Source: Clostridiales bacterium | GTDB lineage: Bacteria > Bacillota > Clostridia > Caldicoprobacterales > DTU083 | Direction: 5' to 3' | DNA length: 33,676 bases | Assembly (NCBI GenBank): GCA_012838915.1 | Contig: DUOI01000137.1 | Coordinates: 1-33,676 of the forward strand | Shown here: one piece after another, positions 1-6,261 of the stretch | Position numbering within the stretch: position 1 is the first letter of the stretch | Layout: every line of letters starts with the position of its first letter | Program-made: the position numbers and the translations under genes | Notes under the pieces: model-generated | The model's database searches: none | What the model saw: the letters and a program-made list of their open reading frames with translations, nothing else | Told to the model about the DNA's origin: nothing

Positions 1-261
1 AAGCTGCGGTTTGTTGATTTTATTGTGAAGCCGGCGGCTGCCGTTATCGTTATGGCCTTATCGGTACACTTCTCCTATGGATTTTTGGAGAATCTGGCCG
101 GAGGCAGCAAGGCTACCCTGCTGGCCATAGTAGTGGGTGTAGTCGTCTATGCCCTTGTTCTGCTGGCTGTCGGTGCTTTAAGCCGCCAGGATTTTGAAAT
201 GCTGCCCGGCGGCAGCAAACTGGGAAGAGTGTTATACAGGCTGAAGCTTATACGAGATTAG
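1..261 (+). CDS. spoVB: C-terminal end of SpoVB-like polysaccharide/lipid flippase (partial)
   Basis: The reading frame is open from base 1 and ends with TAG at 259-261, so only about 86 C-terminal residues are present. They contain two hydrophobic segments (around VIVMALSVHF and LLAIVVGVVVYALVLLAVGAL), then a short basic tail (RVLYRLKLIRD). This is how the last transmembrane helices of MATE/MurJ-like SpoVB proteins look. SpoVB acts in the membrane and is needed for spore cortex synthesis. The main support is position: in Bacillus and Clostridia spoVB lies directly upstream of mazG (yabN), and here mazG starts 12 bases later. The internal GTG at 25 is not taken as the start, because the frame clearly continues upstream. 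Another polysaccharide-export family member remains possible. Confidence 0.72.
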   Translation, partial: KLRFVDFIVKPAAAVIVMALSVHFSYGFLENLAGGSKATLLAIVVGVVVYALVLLAVGALSRQDFEMLPGGSKLGRVLYRLKLIRD

Positions 262-273
262 GAAGGAGCAAAT

Positions 274-1725
274 ATGAAATCCAGAATAGCCATTGTGGGG
301 CTGGGAACGGGCAGGAAGGAAGAGTTGACTCTGGGTGCTCTGCAAGCTATGGAGCAGGCTGAACGGGTAGTTTTGCGCACTGGGAAACATGGCATAACCT
401 CCTTCCTGCGGGAGAAGGGAATTTTATTCACTACCCTTGATGATATCTATCAAACCAGTGAAACCTTTGACGAGTTGTATTCTGAAATGGTAAAACGAAT
501 TAAATCTATAGCAGAAGAAGGTGATATGATACTGGGGGTGCCCGGTCATCCCTTGATAGGTGAGCGACTGACCTATGAACTCCTGAAAGAGTTGGCAAAT
601 ACTGATTATGAGATAGAGATTCTTCCGGGTATCAGTCAGGCGGATTCCTTCATTTCTTCAATACACAGGTGCGGCGTGGAAGGCCTTAAAATACTTACAG
701 CCGCTGAGCTGTCCCGGTCTCAGCTGGATCCCGGGCTTCCTGCTGTCATAATCCAGCTGGATAATGAACTGCTGGTTTCCGATATGAAAGTCCGTCTTCT
801 GGATGTTTATCCGCCGGAATTGATGATATTGGCAAGCCATCAACGGGAAGATGGTTCTTCATATATTGAGGAAATCCCACTGCATACCCTGGACCATTCC
901 CGCAAATTCGACCATACCAGCTGTATTTACCTGCCCAAGCTTGGCTTAAGGGAATTGACAGGCTATCGATTCTATCACCTGGTCGAGGTGATGGAAATGC
1001 TGCGTGCACCTGAAGGCTGCCCCTGGGACAGGGAACAGAGTCACGAAACTCTGAAACAATTTTTCATAGAAGAGACCTATGAGGTTCTGGAGGCTATTAA
1101 CCTAAAGGATATGGACAAGCTGGCAGAAGAGCTGGGAGATGTCCTTCTGCAAGTGGTATTCCATGCCCAGATAGCAAAGGAGCATGGGGAGTTCAGTATA
1201 AGTGATGTTATAACCGGCATATGCCGTAAAATGATTGATCGTCACACCCATATTTTTGGCGATGTTAAGGTAAATTCCGCGGAACAGGTAATAAATAATT
1301 GGGAGGCTATAAAGAAAAAGGAGAAGGGATTGAAAAGCCATACCCAGGTGCTGAAGGACATTCCCGCTATCCTTCCGGCACTTATGCGCAGCTATAAAAT
1401 ACAGCAGAAGGCGGCTCTAGTAGGCTTTGATTGGGACAAGCCGGAAGATGCCATGGCAAAGGCAGAGGAGGAATTCCGGGAATTAAGGGAGGCCTATCAA
1501 TCCGGCAGGGAGGATGCCATATGTGAAGAGCTGGGAGATCTTCTTTTTGCCATAGTCAATGTAAGCCGGTTTTTGAAGCAGCAGCCGGAGCTGGCTTTGA
1601 CCGCAGCCACGGAGAAATTTATCAGGCGATTTGCTTATATTGAAGAATACGCGGACAAACCTCTGGAGGAAATGACTCTGGAAGAAATGGAAATGCTGTG
1701 GAATCAGGCAAAATGCACATTCTGA
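274..1725 (+). CDS. mazG: MazG nucleoside triphosphate pyrophosphohydrolase with N-terminal tetrapyrrole methylase domain (YabN type)
   Basis: The protein has 483 residues. Residues 1 to about 215 form a SAM-dependent tetrapyrrole-methylase-like domain (GLGTG near residue 9, VPGHP near 89). Two MazG halves follow. The first has APEGCPWDREQ near 245, EETYE at 266-270 and EELGD at 285-289. The second has EEEF near 400 and EELGDLLF near 430. The acidic EExxE and ExxD sets bind magnesium. MazG enzymes hydrolyse NTPs or dNTPs to the monophosphate and pyrophosphate, which cleans the nucleotide pool. The substrate of the fused methylase half is not known. AGGAAGGAG lies just upstream of the ATG at 274. 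The fusion and the place between spoVB and the hup/rqcP pair are typical of Firmicutes. Confidence 0.93.
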   Translation: MKSRIAIVGLGTGRKEELTLGALQAMEQAERVVLRTGKHGITSFLREKGILFTTLDDIYQTSETFDELYSEMVKRIKSIAEEGDMILGVPGHPLIGERLTYELLKELANTDYEIEILPGISQADSFISSIHRCGVEGLKILTAAELSRSQLDPGLPAVIIQLDNELLVSDMKVRLLDVYPPELMILASHQREDGSSYIEEIPLHTLDHSRKFDHTSCIYLPKLGLRELTGYRFYHLVEVMEMLRAPEGCPWDREQSHETLKQFFIEETYEVLEAINLKDMDKLAEELGDVLLQVVFHAQIAKEHGEFSISDVITGICRKMIDRHTHIFGDVKVNSAEQVINNWEAIKKKEKGLKSHTQVLKDIPAILPALMRSYKIQQKAALVGFDWDKPEDAMAKAEEEFRELREAYQSGREDAICEELGDLLFAIVNVSRFLKQQPELALTAATEKFIRRFAYIEEYADKPLEEMTLEEMEMLWNQAKCTF

Positions 1726-1745
1726 GTTAAAAAACATGGTATAAT
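1717..1745 (+). promoter_or_regulatory. Possible extended -10 promoter for hup
   Basis: TGGTATAAT lies at 1737-1745, an extended -10 element (TGn-TATAAT). Only a poor -35 (GCACAT, 1717-1722) sits 17 bases upstream. It would give hup an AT-rich leader of about 140 nt. The strength of the -10 is seen; the function is inferred. Confidence 0.4.
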
Positions 1746-1894
1746 CAAGAAAAAAATGGAAAACATATAGTTAAAATTACCTGGCTTCCTGGAATTTGCT
1801 AAAAAATCTAAAATTCTATGGAAATAAGCAGGAATTTCAAGAAAAATAGCGAATATGCTATGAAGAATTCATAATTATTAAGGAGGGTTCTATA

Positions 1895-2167
1895 GTGAAC
1901 AAAGCTGAATTGATCTCTGCCGTTGCCGAAAAAAGTGAGCTGACCAAAAAAGATGCTGAAAAGGCGGTAAATGCTCTTGTTTCTGTTATAACCGAAGCCT
2001 TGGCTGCAAATGAAAAGGTACAATTGGTCGGTTTCGGTACTTTTGAAGTTCGGGAAAGAGCAGAAAGAAAAGGCAGAAATCCTCAAACCAAAGAGGAAAT
2101 CACCATTCCTGCTTCAAAAGCCCCAGTCTTCAAGGCGGGCAAGGCTTTGAAGGAGTCTGTACAATAA
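1895..2167 (+). CDS. hup: HU family DNA-binding protein
   Basis: This 90-residue protein is the usual length of bacterial HU. It has the N-terminal MNKAELI helix, the [21 protein letters not shown] segment that makes up the DNA-clamping beta arm (GRNPQT near residues 62-67), and the conserved PAFKAGKAL-like end (here PVFKAGKAL). HU is an abundant homodimeric nucleoid protein that bends DNA. The start is GTG at 1895, preceded by AAGGAGGG at a good distance. A separate promoter upstream and a terminator directly after the gene suggest a monocistronic unit. In many Clostridia hup sits between mazG and the S4-domain gene; B. subtilis lacks it there. Confidence 0.95.
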   Translation: MNKAELISAVAEKSELTKKDAEKAVNALVSVITEALAANEKVQLVGFGTFEVRERAERKGRNPQTKEEITIPASKAPVFKAGKALKESVQ

Positions 2168-2174
2168 AGTAAAG

Positions 2175-2200
2175 ACCGGGGAAGCCCGGTTTTTCTTTGT
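2175..2200 (+). terminator. Rho-independent terminator after hup
   Basis: ACCGGG (2175-2180), loop GAAG, CCCGGT (2185-2190), then a run of T broken by one C. It separates hup from rqcP. Confidence 0.85.
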
Positions 2201-2255
2201 TTTGGTCATAATGCCGTTTAATCAGCAGCGATAAGACATGGGGGATGAATTGGAT

Positions 2256-2495
2256 TTGCGCCTGGACAAATTTCTAAAGGTATCCAGAATAATAAAGCGG
2301 CGAACCGTTGCCAATGAAATCTGCACCCTGGGCAGGGTGCAGGTTAACGGCAGGGTTGCCAAACCCGGCAGCGATGTAAAAATCGGTGACATTATCAGTA
2401 TCCAATTTGGCGACAATGTACGTCAATTTGAAGTGACGGCAATAAGTGAACATGTGTCAAAAGGCGATGCACAGCAGATGTACCGTGAAATTTAA
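2256..2495 (+). CDS. rqcP: S4-domain RNA-binding protein RqcP (YabO)
   Basis: The protein is a single S4 RNA-binding domain (RLDKFLKVSRIIKRRTVAN, GRVQVNGRVAKPGSDVKIGD). In Firmicutes RqcP binds the stalled 50S subunit with RqcH and drives alanine tailing in ribosome quality control. The frame can start at ATG 2238, but nothing like a ribosome binding site precedes it. The family start is normally MRLDKFLK. Here TTG at 2256 gives exactly that start, with GGGGG at 2240-2244 eleven bases upstream, so TTG 2256 (79 aa) is preferred; ATG 2238 (85 aa) and TTG 2250 are alternatives. The mazG/rqcP/yabP neighbourhood is the classic one. Confidence 0.88.
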   Translation: MRLDKFLKVSRIIKRRTVANEICTLGRVQVNGRVAKPGSDVKIGDIISIQFGDNVRQFEVTAISEHVSKGDAQQMYREI

Positions 2496-2530
2496 GAATT
2501 CCGGTATTGCTTCCCGCCGTTGGGCAGATA

Positions 2531-2582
2531 CTATCCTTATACTAACAAAATCCTGTAAGTAACAGGATTAGGATAAGGATAG
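2531..2582 (+). repeat. Nested inverted repeat upstream of the SpoIID-like gene
   Basis: Two perfect arm pairs are nested. The outer pair is CTATCCTTAT (2531-2540) with ATAAGGATAG (2573-2582). The inner pair is AATCCTGT (2549-2556) with ACAGGATT (2562-2569) around a 5-nt loop. The outer right arm touches the AAGGAGG ribosome binding site of the next gene. No T-run follows, so it is not a typical terminator. It could be a regulatory RNA hairpin, an operator or a cruciform. Confidence 0.7.
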
Positions 2583-2602
2583 AAGGAGGCATTTGATCGG
2601 AT

Positions 2603-3676
2603 ATGTTTGCAAAACAAGGCAGGAGGACAAAAACTGTACTTGCCATATTGGTTTTTCTGATTTTCATATCAGGCTGTGCTGCGCAGCCCGGACCCCAGGA
2701 AAGAGAATTCGAAGGTGATATCCGGCAACAAAGTGATCAACAACTCCGACCGGACAGGGAACAGGATAAAAAGCAAGCCGATGAACAGGGCGGACGGATT
2801 AAAAAACCCGATATTCCCAAAGCAATAGCTGCCGGTAAAGATAAGGAACCCAGCCTGAAGGTCTATATCGTACAGGACAAACAGGTTCGGGATATGCCCT
2901 TTGAGGAATATGTAGCCGGTGTGGTGGCAGGGGAAATCAAGAATGACTGGCCTATGGAAGCCATAAAAGCACAGGCTATTATTGCCCGTACCTTTGTGCT
3001 TCAGTTTATAAGTGAAAAAGGGCAGTCCAAATATGAGAATGCCCATGTATCCACCGATATTGAAGAAGCGCAGGCCTGGAATGCCGGGGCGGTTAACGAT
3101 AGTATCCGGAAGGCAGTGGAAGAGACCCGGGGACAGGTCATCGTGTATCAGGGTGAGTTTGCCCGCACCTGGTTTCATTCCAATGCCGGCGGGAAGACTG
3201 CCACCCCCAAGGAAGGCTTGAACTATAAGGATGAACCGCCGCCTTATATTCAAGTGGTGGAATCTCCCGATACCAACGAAGCCGTGGAAGCCGATGCAAA
3301 AAGCTGGTCTGCATCCTTTTCCAAGGATAAGGTGATAGCTGCCATGAAGGATGCCGGCAAGTCTGTTCAGGACTTCAGCAGCATTTCCATAGGTGAAAAA
3401 GGCCCGTCCGGAAGGGCTGTTACCATACAGGTGGGCGATACCGAGGTTTCAGCGGCTGAGCTCAGACTGGCACTGGGCACCACCGAGATGCGCTCTACAT
3501 TAATTGACAAGATTGCCCTGGAGGGCGACAATGTGATCATATCCGGACGCGGGTATGGCCACGGCGTAGGAATGTCCCAATGGGGAGCCTTTAATATGGC
3601 CAACAATAAAAAGACAGCAGAGGATATTATCAACCACTATTTTAAAGATGTAGACATCGTCAAAATGTGGAATTGA
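2603..3676 (+). CDS. SpoIID/LytB-domain lipoprotein (lytic-transglycosylase-like)
   Basis: The protein has 357 residues. The N-terminus has basic residues, a hydrophobic stretch and a lipobox, ISGC, with Cys25, so it is probably a lipoprotein on the outer face of the membrane. A charged Gln/Asp-rich linker (about 30-80) leads to a SpoIID/LytB domain. EEYVAGVVAGEI (101-112) matches the site holding the catalytic Glu of SpoIID, probably Glu111. AIIARTF and the C-terminal GRGYGHGVGMSQWGA are family hallmarks. SpoIID cleaves glycan strands lacking stem peptides during engulfment. This is a paralogue-type member rather than certainly SpoIID, since SpoIID itself has a membrane anchor and lies elsewhere in Bacillus. 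AAGGAGG at 2583-2588 sits about 14 bases before the ATG, and an in-frame TGA just upstream excludes an earlier start. Confidence 0.88.
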   Translation: MFAKQGRRTKTVLAILVFLIFISGCAAQPGPQEREFEGDIRQQSDQQLRPDREQDKKQADEQGGRIKKPDIPKAIAAGKDKEPSLKVYIVQDKQVRDMPFEEYVAGVVAGEIKNDWPMEAIKAQAIIARTFVLQFISEKGQSKYENAHVSTDIEEAQAWNAGAVNDSIRKAVEETRGQVIVYQGEFARTWFHSNAGGKTATPKEGLNYKDEPPPYIQVVESPDTNEAVEADAKSWSASFSKDKVIAAMKDAGKSVQDFSSISIGEKGPSGRAVTIQVGDTEVSAAELRLALGTTEMRSTLIDKIALEGDNVIISGRGYGHGVGMSQWGAFNMANNKKTAEDIINHYFKDVDIVKMWN

Positions 3677-3693
3677 AATAACTTAGCGAAGCC

Positions 3694-3737
3694 AAGCATC
3701 TTATATCGGCAGAATTCTGCCATATAAGGTGCTTTTC
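3694..3737 (+). terminator. Terminator after the SpoIID-like gene
   Basis: A long hairpin: AGCATCTTATAT (3695-3706) pairs with ATATAAGGTGCT (3722-3733) with one G-U pair. The centre GGCAGAATTCTGCC extends the stem, and TTTTC follows. It isolates yabP from the upstream gene. Confidence 0.88.
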
Positions 3738-3748
3738 TCATTCCGGCG

Positions 3749-3777
3749 GCATATCAGGGTGGTGACAGGCATATTAT
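3749..3777 (+). promoter_or_regulatory. Candidate sigma-E promoter for yabP-yabQ
   Basis: GCATATC (3749-3755) fits the sigma-E -35 pattern KMATATW in six of seven bases. After 14 bases, CATATTAT (3770-3777) fits six of eight bases of the -10 pattern CATACAHT. It lies between a terminator and yabP, a gene known to be made under sigma-E in B. subtilis. The match is suggestive, not proof. Confidence 0.45.
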
Positions 3778-3815
3778 CAAATATGGAATCTTTGTCAATT
3801 GAAGGAGGCGGGGAC

Positions 3816-4118
3816 ATGGTACGTGAACTGGATGATAAGAAGCTTGTCAGGGGCAGAAGCCACAGCATACTGATGGAGAATCGGGAGAGAGTAACCATTA
3901 CCGGAGTACAGGATGTAGACAGTTTTGATGAAGCTTCCGTTCTTTTGGTGACCGATTTGGGATACATTGTCTTACATGGAATTGATCTGCATATAAACAA
4001 ACTGAACCTGGAGGACGGCCAATTAATTGTTGAGGGAGAAATCATCGGCATCGAGTACAGTGATCATGATGGAATAGGCGGCAAAAGCGGCGGATTCTTC
4101 AAAAGACTGTTCAAATAA
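3816..4118 (+). CDS. yabP: Sporulation protein YabP
   Basis: This 100-residue protein has the same length as B. subtilis YabP and shares its pattern: an N-terminal HSILMENRERVTITGVQDVDSFDE block, a central beta-rich LGYIVLHGIDLHINKLNLEDGQLIVEG, and a C-terminal GGFFKRLFK. YabP is made in the mother cell under sigma-E and is linked to spore coat or cortex formation; its biochemistry is not known. The frame is open from 3729, but that start falls inside the upstream terminator stem. ATG at 3816 has GAAGGAGG just before it and is the real start. It is followed 15 bases later by yabQ. Confidence 0.93.
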   Translation: MVRELDDKKLVRGRSHSILMENRERVTITGVQDVDSFDEASVLLVTDLGYIVLHGIDLHINKLNLEDGQLIVEGEIIGIEYSDHDGIGGKSGGFFKRLFK

Positions 4119-4133
4119 GGGGGCGCCTGCCAA

Positions 4134-4643
4134 ATGCTATCCACATCCGATCAGGCCTATGTGTTTTTATCCACGGTATATGCCGGATTTATCATAGGCT
4201 TTTTTTATGACTGCTGCAGGATTATTCGAAAAATGATCCGTGCAGGAGTTTTTGTTACCGGAATACTGGATTTTTTGTTTTGGTCCGTCATAGGTGCGCT
4301 TTCCTTTCTAATCATATTCTATGTAAATGACGGTGATGTCAGATTCTTTACCATTGCCGGATTTATGATTGGCTGGGTTTTATATTTATTGGCGCTGAGC
4401 CGCTATATCATGATGGCCCTGAATTGGATCTACCAGGCACTGGCTAAGGTAATTCATTGGCTGGTGAGTATTGCGCTTTGGCCATTTCGCATGCTTTGGA
4501 AAGCAGCAGCCCTTCCTGCGGCCGGCTTAAAAAAAGCCTGTGGCAAGCTCAGGATGGGAATAAGAATAAAAATCCGGTCATTGTGCAAAAAACAGCCAAA
4601 AAACAAGATGCATAAAAGGAATTCCGGTTTCAATGTCGAATAG
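4134..4643 (+). CDS. yabQ: Spore cortex biosynthesis membrane protein YabQ
   Basis: The protein has 169 residues with an N-terminal QAYVFLSTVYAGFIIGFFYDCCRIIRK segment typical of YabQ, then about three to four further hydrophobic segments (FLFWSVIGALSFLIIFYV, IAGFMIGWVLYLLALSRYI, VSIALWPFRMLW) and a basic tail. YabQ is a mother-cell membrane protein needed for cortex formation in B. subtilis. It forms an operon with yabP (15-base gap). The start ATG 4134 is preceded by AAGGGGG. After the stop, AAAAGAC (4646-4652) and GTCTTTT (4666-4672) could form a weak terminator before divIC. Confidence 0.92.
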   Translation: MLSTSDQAYVFLSTVYAGFIIGFFYDCCRIIRKMIRAGVFVTGILDFLFWSVIGALSFLIIFYVNDGDVRFFTIAGFMIGWVLYLLALSRYIMMALNWIYQALAKVIHWLVSIALWPFRMLWKAAALPAAGLKKACGKLRMGIRIKIRSLCKKQPKNKMHKRNSGFNVE

Positions 4644-4710
4644 ATAAAAGACAAAAGGATGTAAGGTCTTTTCCCGGGAGAAAGCATTACAAAGGAAAGT
4701 AGGGTATACT

Positions 4711-4998
4711 ATGGCAAGAAGAGGATATATGCTGAAGCTGCGTACAAAGCTGTTTTTAACCATGCTCTTTTTATCTTATTTCCTTTTTTTGTTCTTCCAG
4801 CAGTCCTTTGAAATGCAGGCCCAACATGATACCATGGCACAGCTTCAACAGGAAATTTCCCAGGTACAATATGAAAATGAGGTTCTGAGCCGCCGGATTG
4901 AGCACACCAAATCCAAGGAGTATATAGAGCAGATGGCACGGGACAAGCTGGGCTGGGTCAAGGAAGGCGAAACTATATTCATTGAAAAAAATGATTGA
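4711..4998 (+). CDS. divIC: Septum formation initiator DivIC/FtsB family protein
   Basis: The 95-residue protein has a basic N-terminus, one transmembrane segment (LFLTMLFLSYFLFLFFQQSF, about 13-32), and a Gln/Glu-rich coiled coil (QLQQEISQVQYENEVLSRRI). It ends with the family signature YIEQMARDKLGWVKEGETIF. DivIC binds FtsL and DivIB in the division complex. The order yabQ-divIC-yabR matches B. subtilis. The ATG at 4711 has AAAGGA about 14 bases upstream, a rather weak site. Confidence 0.93.
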   Translation: MARRGYMLKLRTKLFLTMLFLSYFLFLFFQQSFEMQAQHDTMAQLQQEISQVQYENEVLSRRIEHTKSKEYIEQMARDKLGWVKEGETIFIEKND

Positions 4999-5016
4999 GG
5001 AGGATGCAGATTTTTT

Positions 5017-5433
5017 ATGTCGGTCGAGGTTGGACAAATTCTAGAAGGCACTGTGTCGGGCATTACAAACTTCGGTGCCTTTGTAGAACTCGGTGAAGGG
5101 AAAACCGGTATGGTACACATATCAGAAATTGCCGATGCCTATGTAAAGGATATTAACGCTTACCTGAAGATCAACGATAAGGTTAAGGTTAAGGTGTTGT
5201 CCATTGATGAAAAGGGTAAGATCAGTCTTTCGGTTCGTCAGGCTGCAGTGGTAAAGAAATCTACCAGGCCTGCTGATGTAGACTGGAGTAAGGAATTCCA
5301 GGACTCAAAAGGCGGCTCCTTCGAAGAAGTTCTTTCCAAGTTTATGAAGGACAGTGAAGAGCGGCTGCTGGACATTAAGCGCAACCGGGAGTCCAAAAGA
5401 GGTGGCGGCAGATACTCTCGGGGAAGAGGGTAA
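5017..5433 (+). CDS. yabR: S1-domain RNA-binding protein (YabR-like)
   Basis: The 138-residue protein has one S1 domain at about residues 1-72 (VGQILEGTVSGITNFGAFVELGEGKTGMVHISEIA, VKVKVLSIDEKGKISLSVRQA). A charged region and a Gly/Arg-rich tail (KRGGGRYSRGRG) resembling RGG RNA-binding tails follow. The exact role of YabR is unknown; an RNA-binding or ribosome-associated role is inferred from the fold. GAGGAGG lies upstream of the ATG and the spacing to divIC is 18 bases. The place before tRNA genes and spoIIE is the same as in B. subtilis. Confidence 0.9.
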   Translation: MSVEVGQILEGTVSGITNFGAFVELGEGKTGMVHISEIADAYVKDINAYLKINDKVKVKVLSIDEKGKISLSVRQAAVVKKSTRPADVDWSKEFQDSKGGSFEEVLSKFMKDSEERLLDIKRNRESKRGGGRYSRGRG

Positions 5434-5463
5434 CGGCCGACATTCACCAACCTGGTCCAAAAT

Positions 5464-5480
5464 ACCATAAATATTATGGT
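5464..5480 (+). repeat. Short perfect inverted repeat before the tRNA promoter
   Basis: ACCATAA (5464-5470), three bases, TTATGGT (5474-5480). It ends on the first base of the -35 box of the tRNA promoter. It could be a protein site; no T-run follows. Confidence 0.5.
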
Positions 5481-5508
5481 TGACTTCTTATACAGTTTAT
5501 TATACAAT
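5480..5508 (+). promoter_or_regulatory. Sigma-A promoter of the tRNA cluster
   Basis: TTGACT (5480-5485), 17 bases, TACAAT (5503-5508). Transcription would start near 5515, about 36 bases before the first tRNA. A leader hairpin CTGCGG/CCGCAG (5520-5525 with 5534-5539) lies in between. Confidence 0.75.
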
Positions 5509-5550
5509 ATATCTTGTCGCTGCGGATAGGTAACCGCAGGCCAATGATAT

Positions 5551-5627
<77 letters not shown>

Positions 5628-5630
5628 TAT

Positions 5631-5707
5631 GGCGGCGTAGCTCAGTTGGCTAGAGCATTCGGTTCATACCCGAAGAGTCAGCGGTTCAAATCCGTTCGCC
5701 GCTACCA
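5631..5707 (+). tRNA. Elongator tRNA-Met (CAT)
   Basis: The 77-nt tRNA has acceptor GGCGGCG pairing with CGCCGCT-side bases, anticodon CAT at 5665-5667 inside the TTCATAC loop, and an encoded CCA. Its GGCGG.GTAGCTCAG start and CGGTTCATACCCG arm match Bacillus elongator tRNA-Met rather than the lysidine-modified tRNA-Ile, which also reads CAT in DNA. It starts three bases after the initiator tRNA. Confidence 0.93.
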
Positions 5708-5712
5708 CAAAC

Positions 5713-5806
5713 AGAAGGTCAGGGGTCAGAAGTCGGAGGTCAGAGTAAAGGAAGGCTGCGAAGTTTATACTTGAATCCGACTTCAGATTTCCGACATCCG
5801 ACATCC
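5713..5806. repeat. Inverted arrays of a degenerate heptamer between tRNA genes
   Basis: The left arm (5713-5745) is a run of about four heptamers of the form RGTCRGA. The right arm (5775-5806) holds about four of the complementary form TCYGACW. TCAGAAGTCGGA (5726-5737) pairs with TCCGACTTCAGA (5776-5787) in 11 of 12 positions. About 29 bases separate the arms. It is non-coding and looks like a small hairpin-forming repetitive element inserted between tRNA-Met and tRNA-Val. Confidence 0.7.
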
Positions 5807-5812
5807 ATATGC

Positions 5813-5888
5813 GGGAGCATAGCTCAGCTGGGAGAGCACCTGCCTTACAAGCAGGGGGTCATTGGTTCGAGCCCAATTGTTCCCACCA
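5813..5888 (+). tRNA. tRNA-Val (TAC)
   Basis: The 76-nt tRNA has acceptor GGGAGCA/TGTTCCC with one G-U pair, D arm AGCTCAGCTGGGAGAGC, anticodon TAC at 5846-5848 in the loop CTTACAA, T arm GGTTCGAGCC and an encoded CCA (5886-5888). Confidence 0.97.
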
Positions 5889-5892
5889 GCCT

Positions 5893-5922
5893 AAACCGAA
5901 TTCCTGGGAATTCGGTTTTTGC
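5893..5922 (+). terminator. Terminator of the tRNA cluster
   Basis: AAACCGAATTC (5893-5903), a 4-nt loop, GAATTCGGTTT (5908-5918), with a run of T. It ends the tRNA operon five bases after tRNA-Val. Confidence 0.9.
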
Positions 5923-6013
5923 ATTTTTGGCAGAGGGATTCAAAAACCGTATCACAATCTTTATTGAATTTCTACAGGATTTGTATTCCACCTGAAACAA
6001 AAGCCGGAACGGC

Positions 6014-6022
6014 TTTGTCAGA
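6014..6022 (+). promoter_or_regulatory. Candidate Spo0A box (distal)
   Basis: TTTGTCAGA fits the 0A-box pattern TTTGTCRAA in eight of nine bases. It overlaps the end of a small hairpin (AAAGCCG/CGGCTTT, 6000-6016) and lies about 110 bases before the predicted spoIIE transcript start. Confidence 0.35.
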
Positions 6023-6052
6023 TTCCTTGTTTCTTTCAGTATTGCATGGGTT

Positions 6053-6061
6053 TTTGTCGTA
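6053..6061 (+). promoter_or_regulatory. Candidate Spo0A box (middle)
   Basis: TTTGTCGTA fits TTTGTCRAA in eight of nine bases and contains the TGTCG core. It lies about 74 bases before the predicted start of transcription. Confidence 0.5.
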
Positions 6062-6086
6062 AAGTTTTTCAACCACCCCTTCCTAT

Positions 6087-6095
6087 ATTGACAAA
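6087..6095 (-). promoter_or_regulatory. Candidate Spo0A box overlapping the spoIIE -35
   Basis: On the reverse strand this reads TTTGTCAAT, eight of nine bases of TTTGTCRAA. It covers the -35 hexamer TTGACA, the placement expected for Spo0A-activated promoters with over-long spacing. A good -35 followed by AA makes such a match by itself, so alone it is weak. Confidence 0.4.
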
Positions 6096-6120
6096 TAATT
6101 TATACAAGCCTTGCTATAAT
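6088..6120 (+). promoter_or_regulatory. spoIIE promoter with 21-bp spacer
   Basis: TTGACA (6088-6093) and TATAAT (6115-6120) are both perfect sigma-A hexamers but stand 21 bases apart instead of 17. TGC before the -10 makes it an extended -10. The B. subtilis spoIIE promoter is known for the same feature, near-consensus boxes with 21-bp spacing, activated by phosphorylated Spo0A. The rest of 5923-6240 holds the 0A-like boxes, one short hairpin and a leader of about 130 nt. Confidence 0.75.
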
Positions 6121-6261
6121 AGCATCACTCTCTTTTTGGATATTCATATTTGCTTCATCTGCAATATGAGGAGTTGCTGCAAAAGGATGAAGGAGCCTCA
6201 GCCCGGATTCAATGGATGAGTTTTTGCAGTAATATCTTAATTGAGTTGGGTGGTGTTAATA

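Noticed and set aside
5771-5995. Forward open frame with SIAQLGEHLPYKQGV
   Set aside because: This is a translation of tRNA-Val itself, a common false gene; no ribosome binding site.
6165-6218. Short upstream open frame of 17 codons in the spoIIE leader
   Set aside because: ATG 6165 has no convincing ribosome binding site and nothing about the peptide suggests a leader function.
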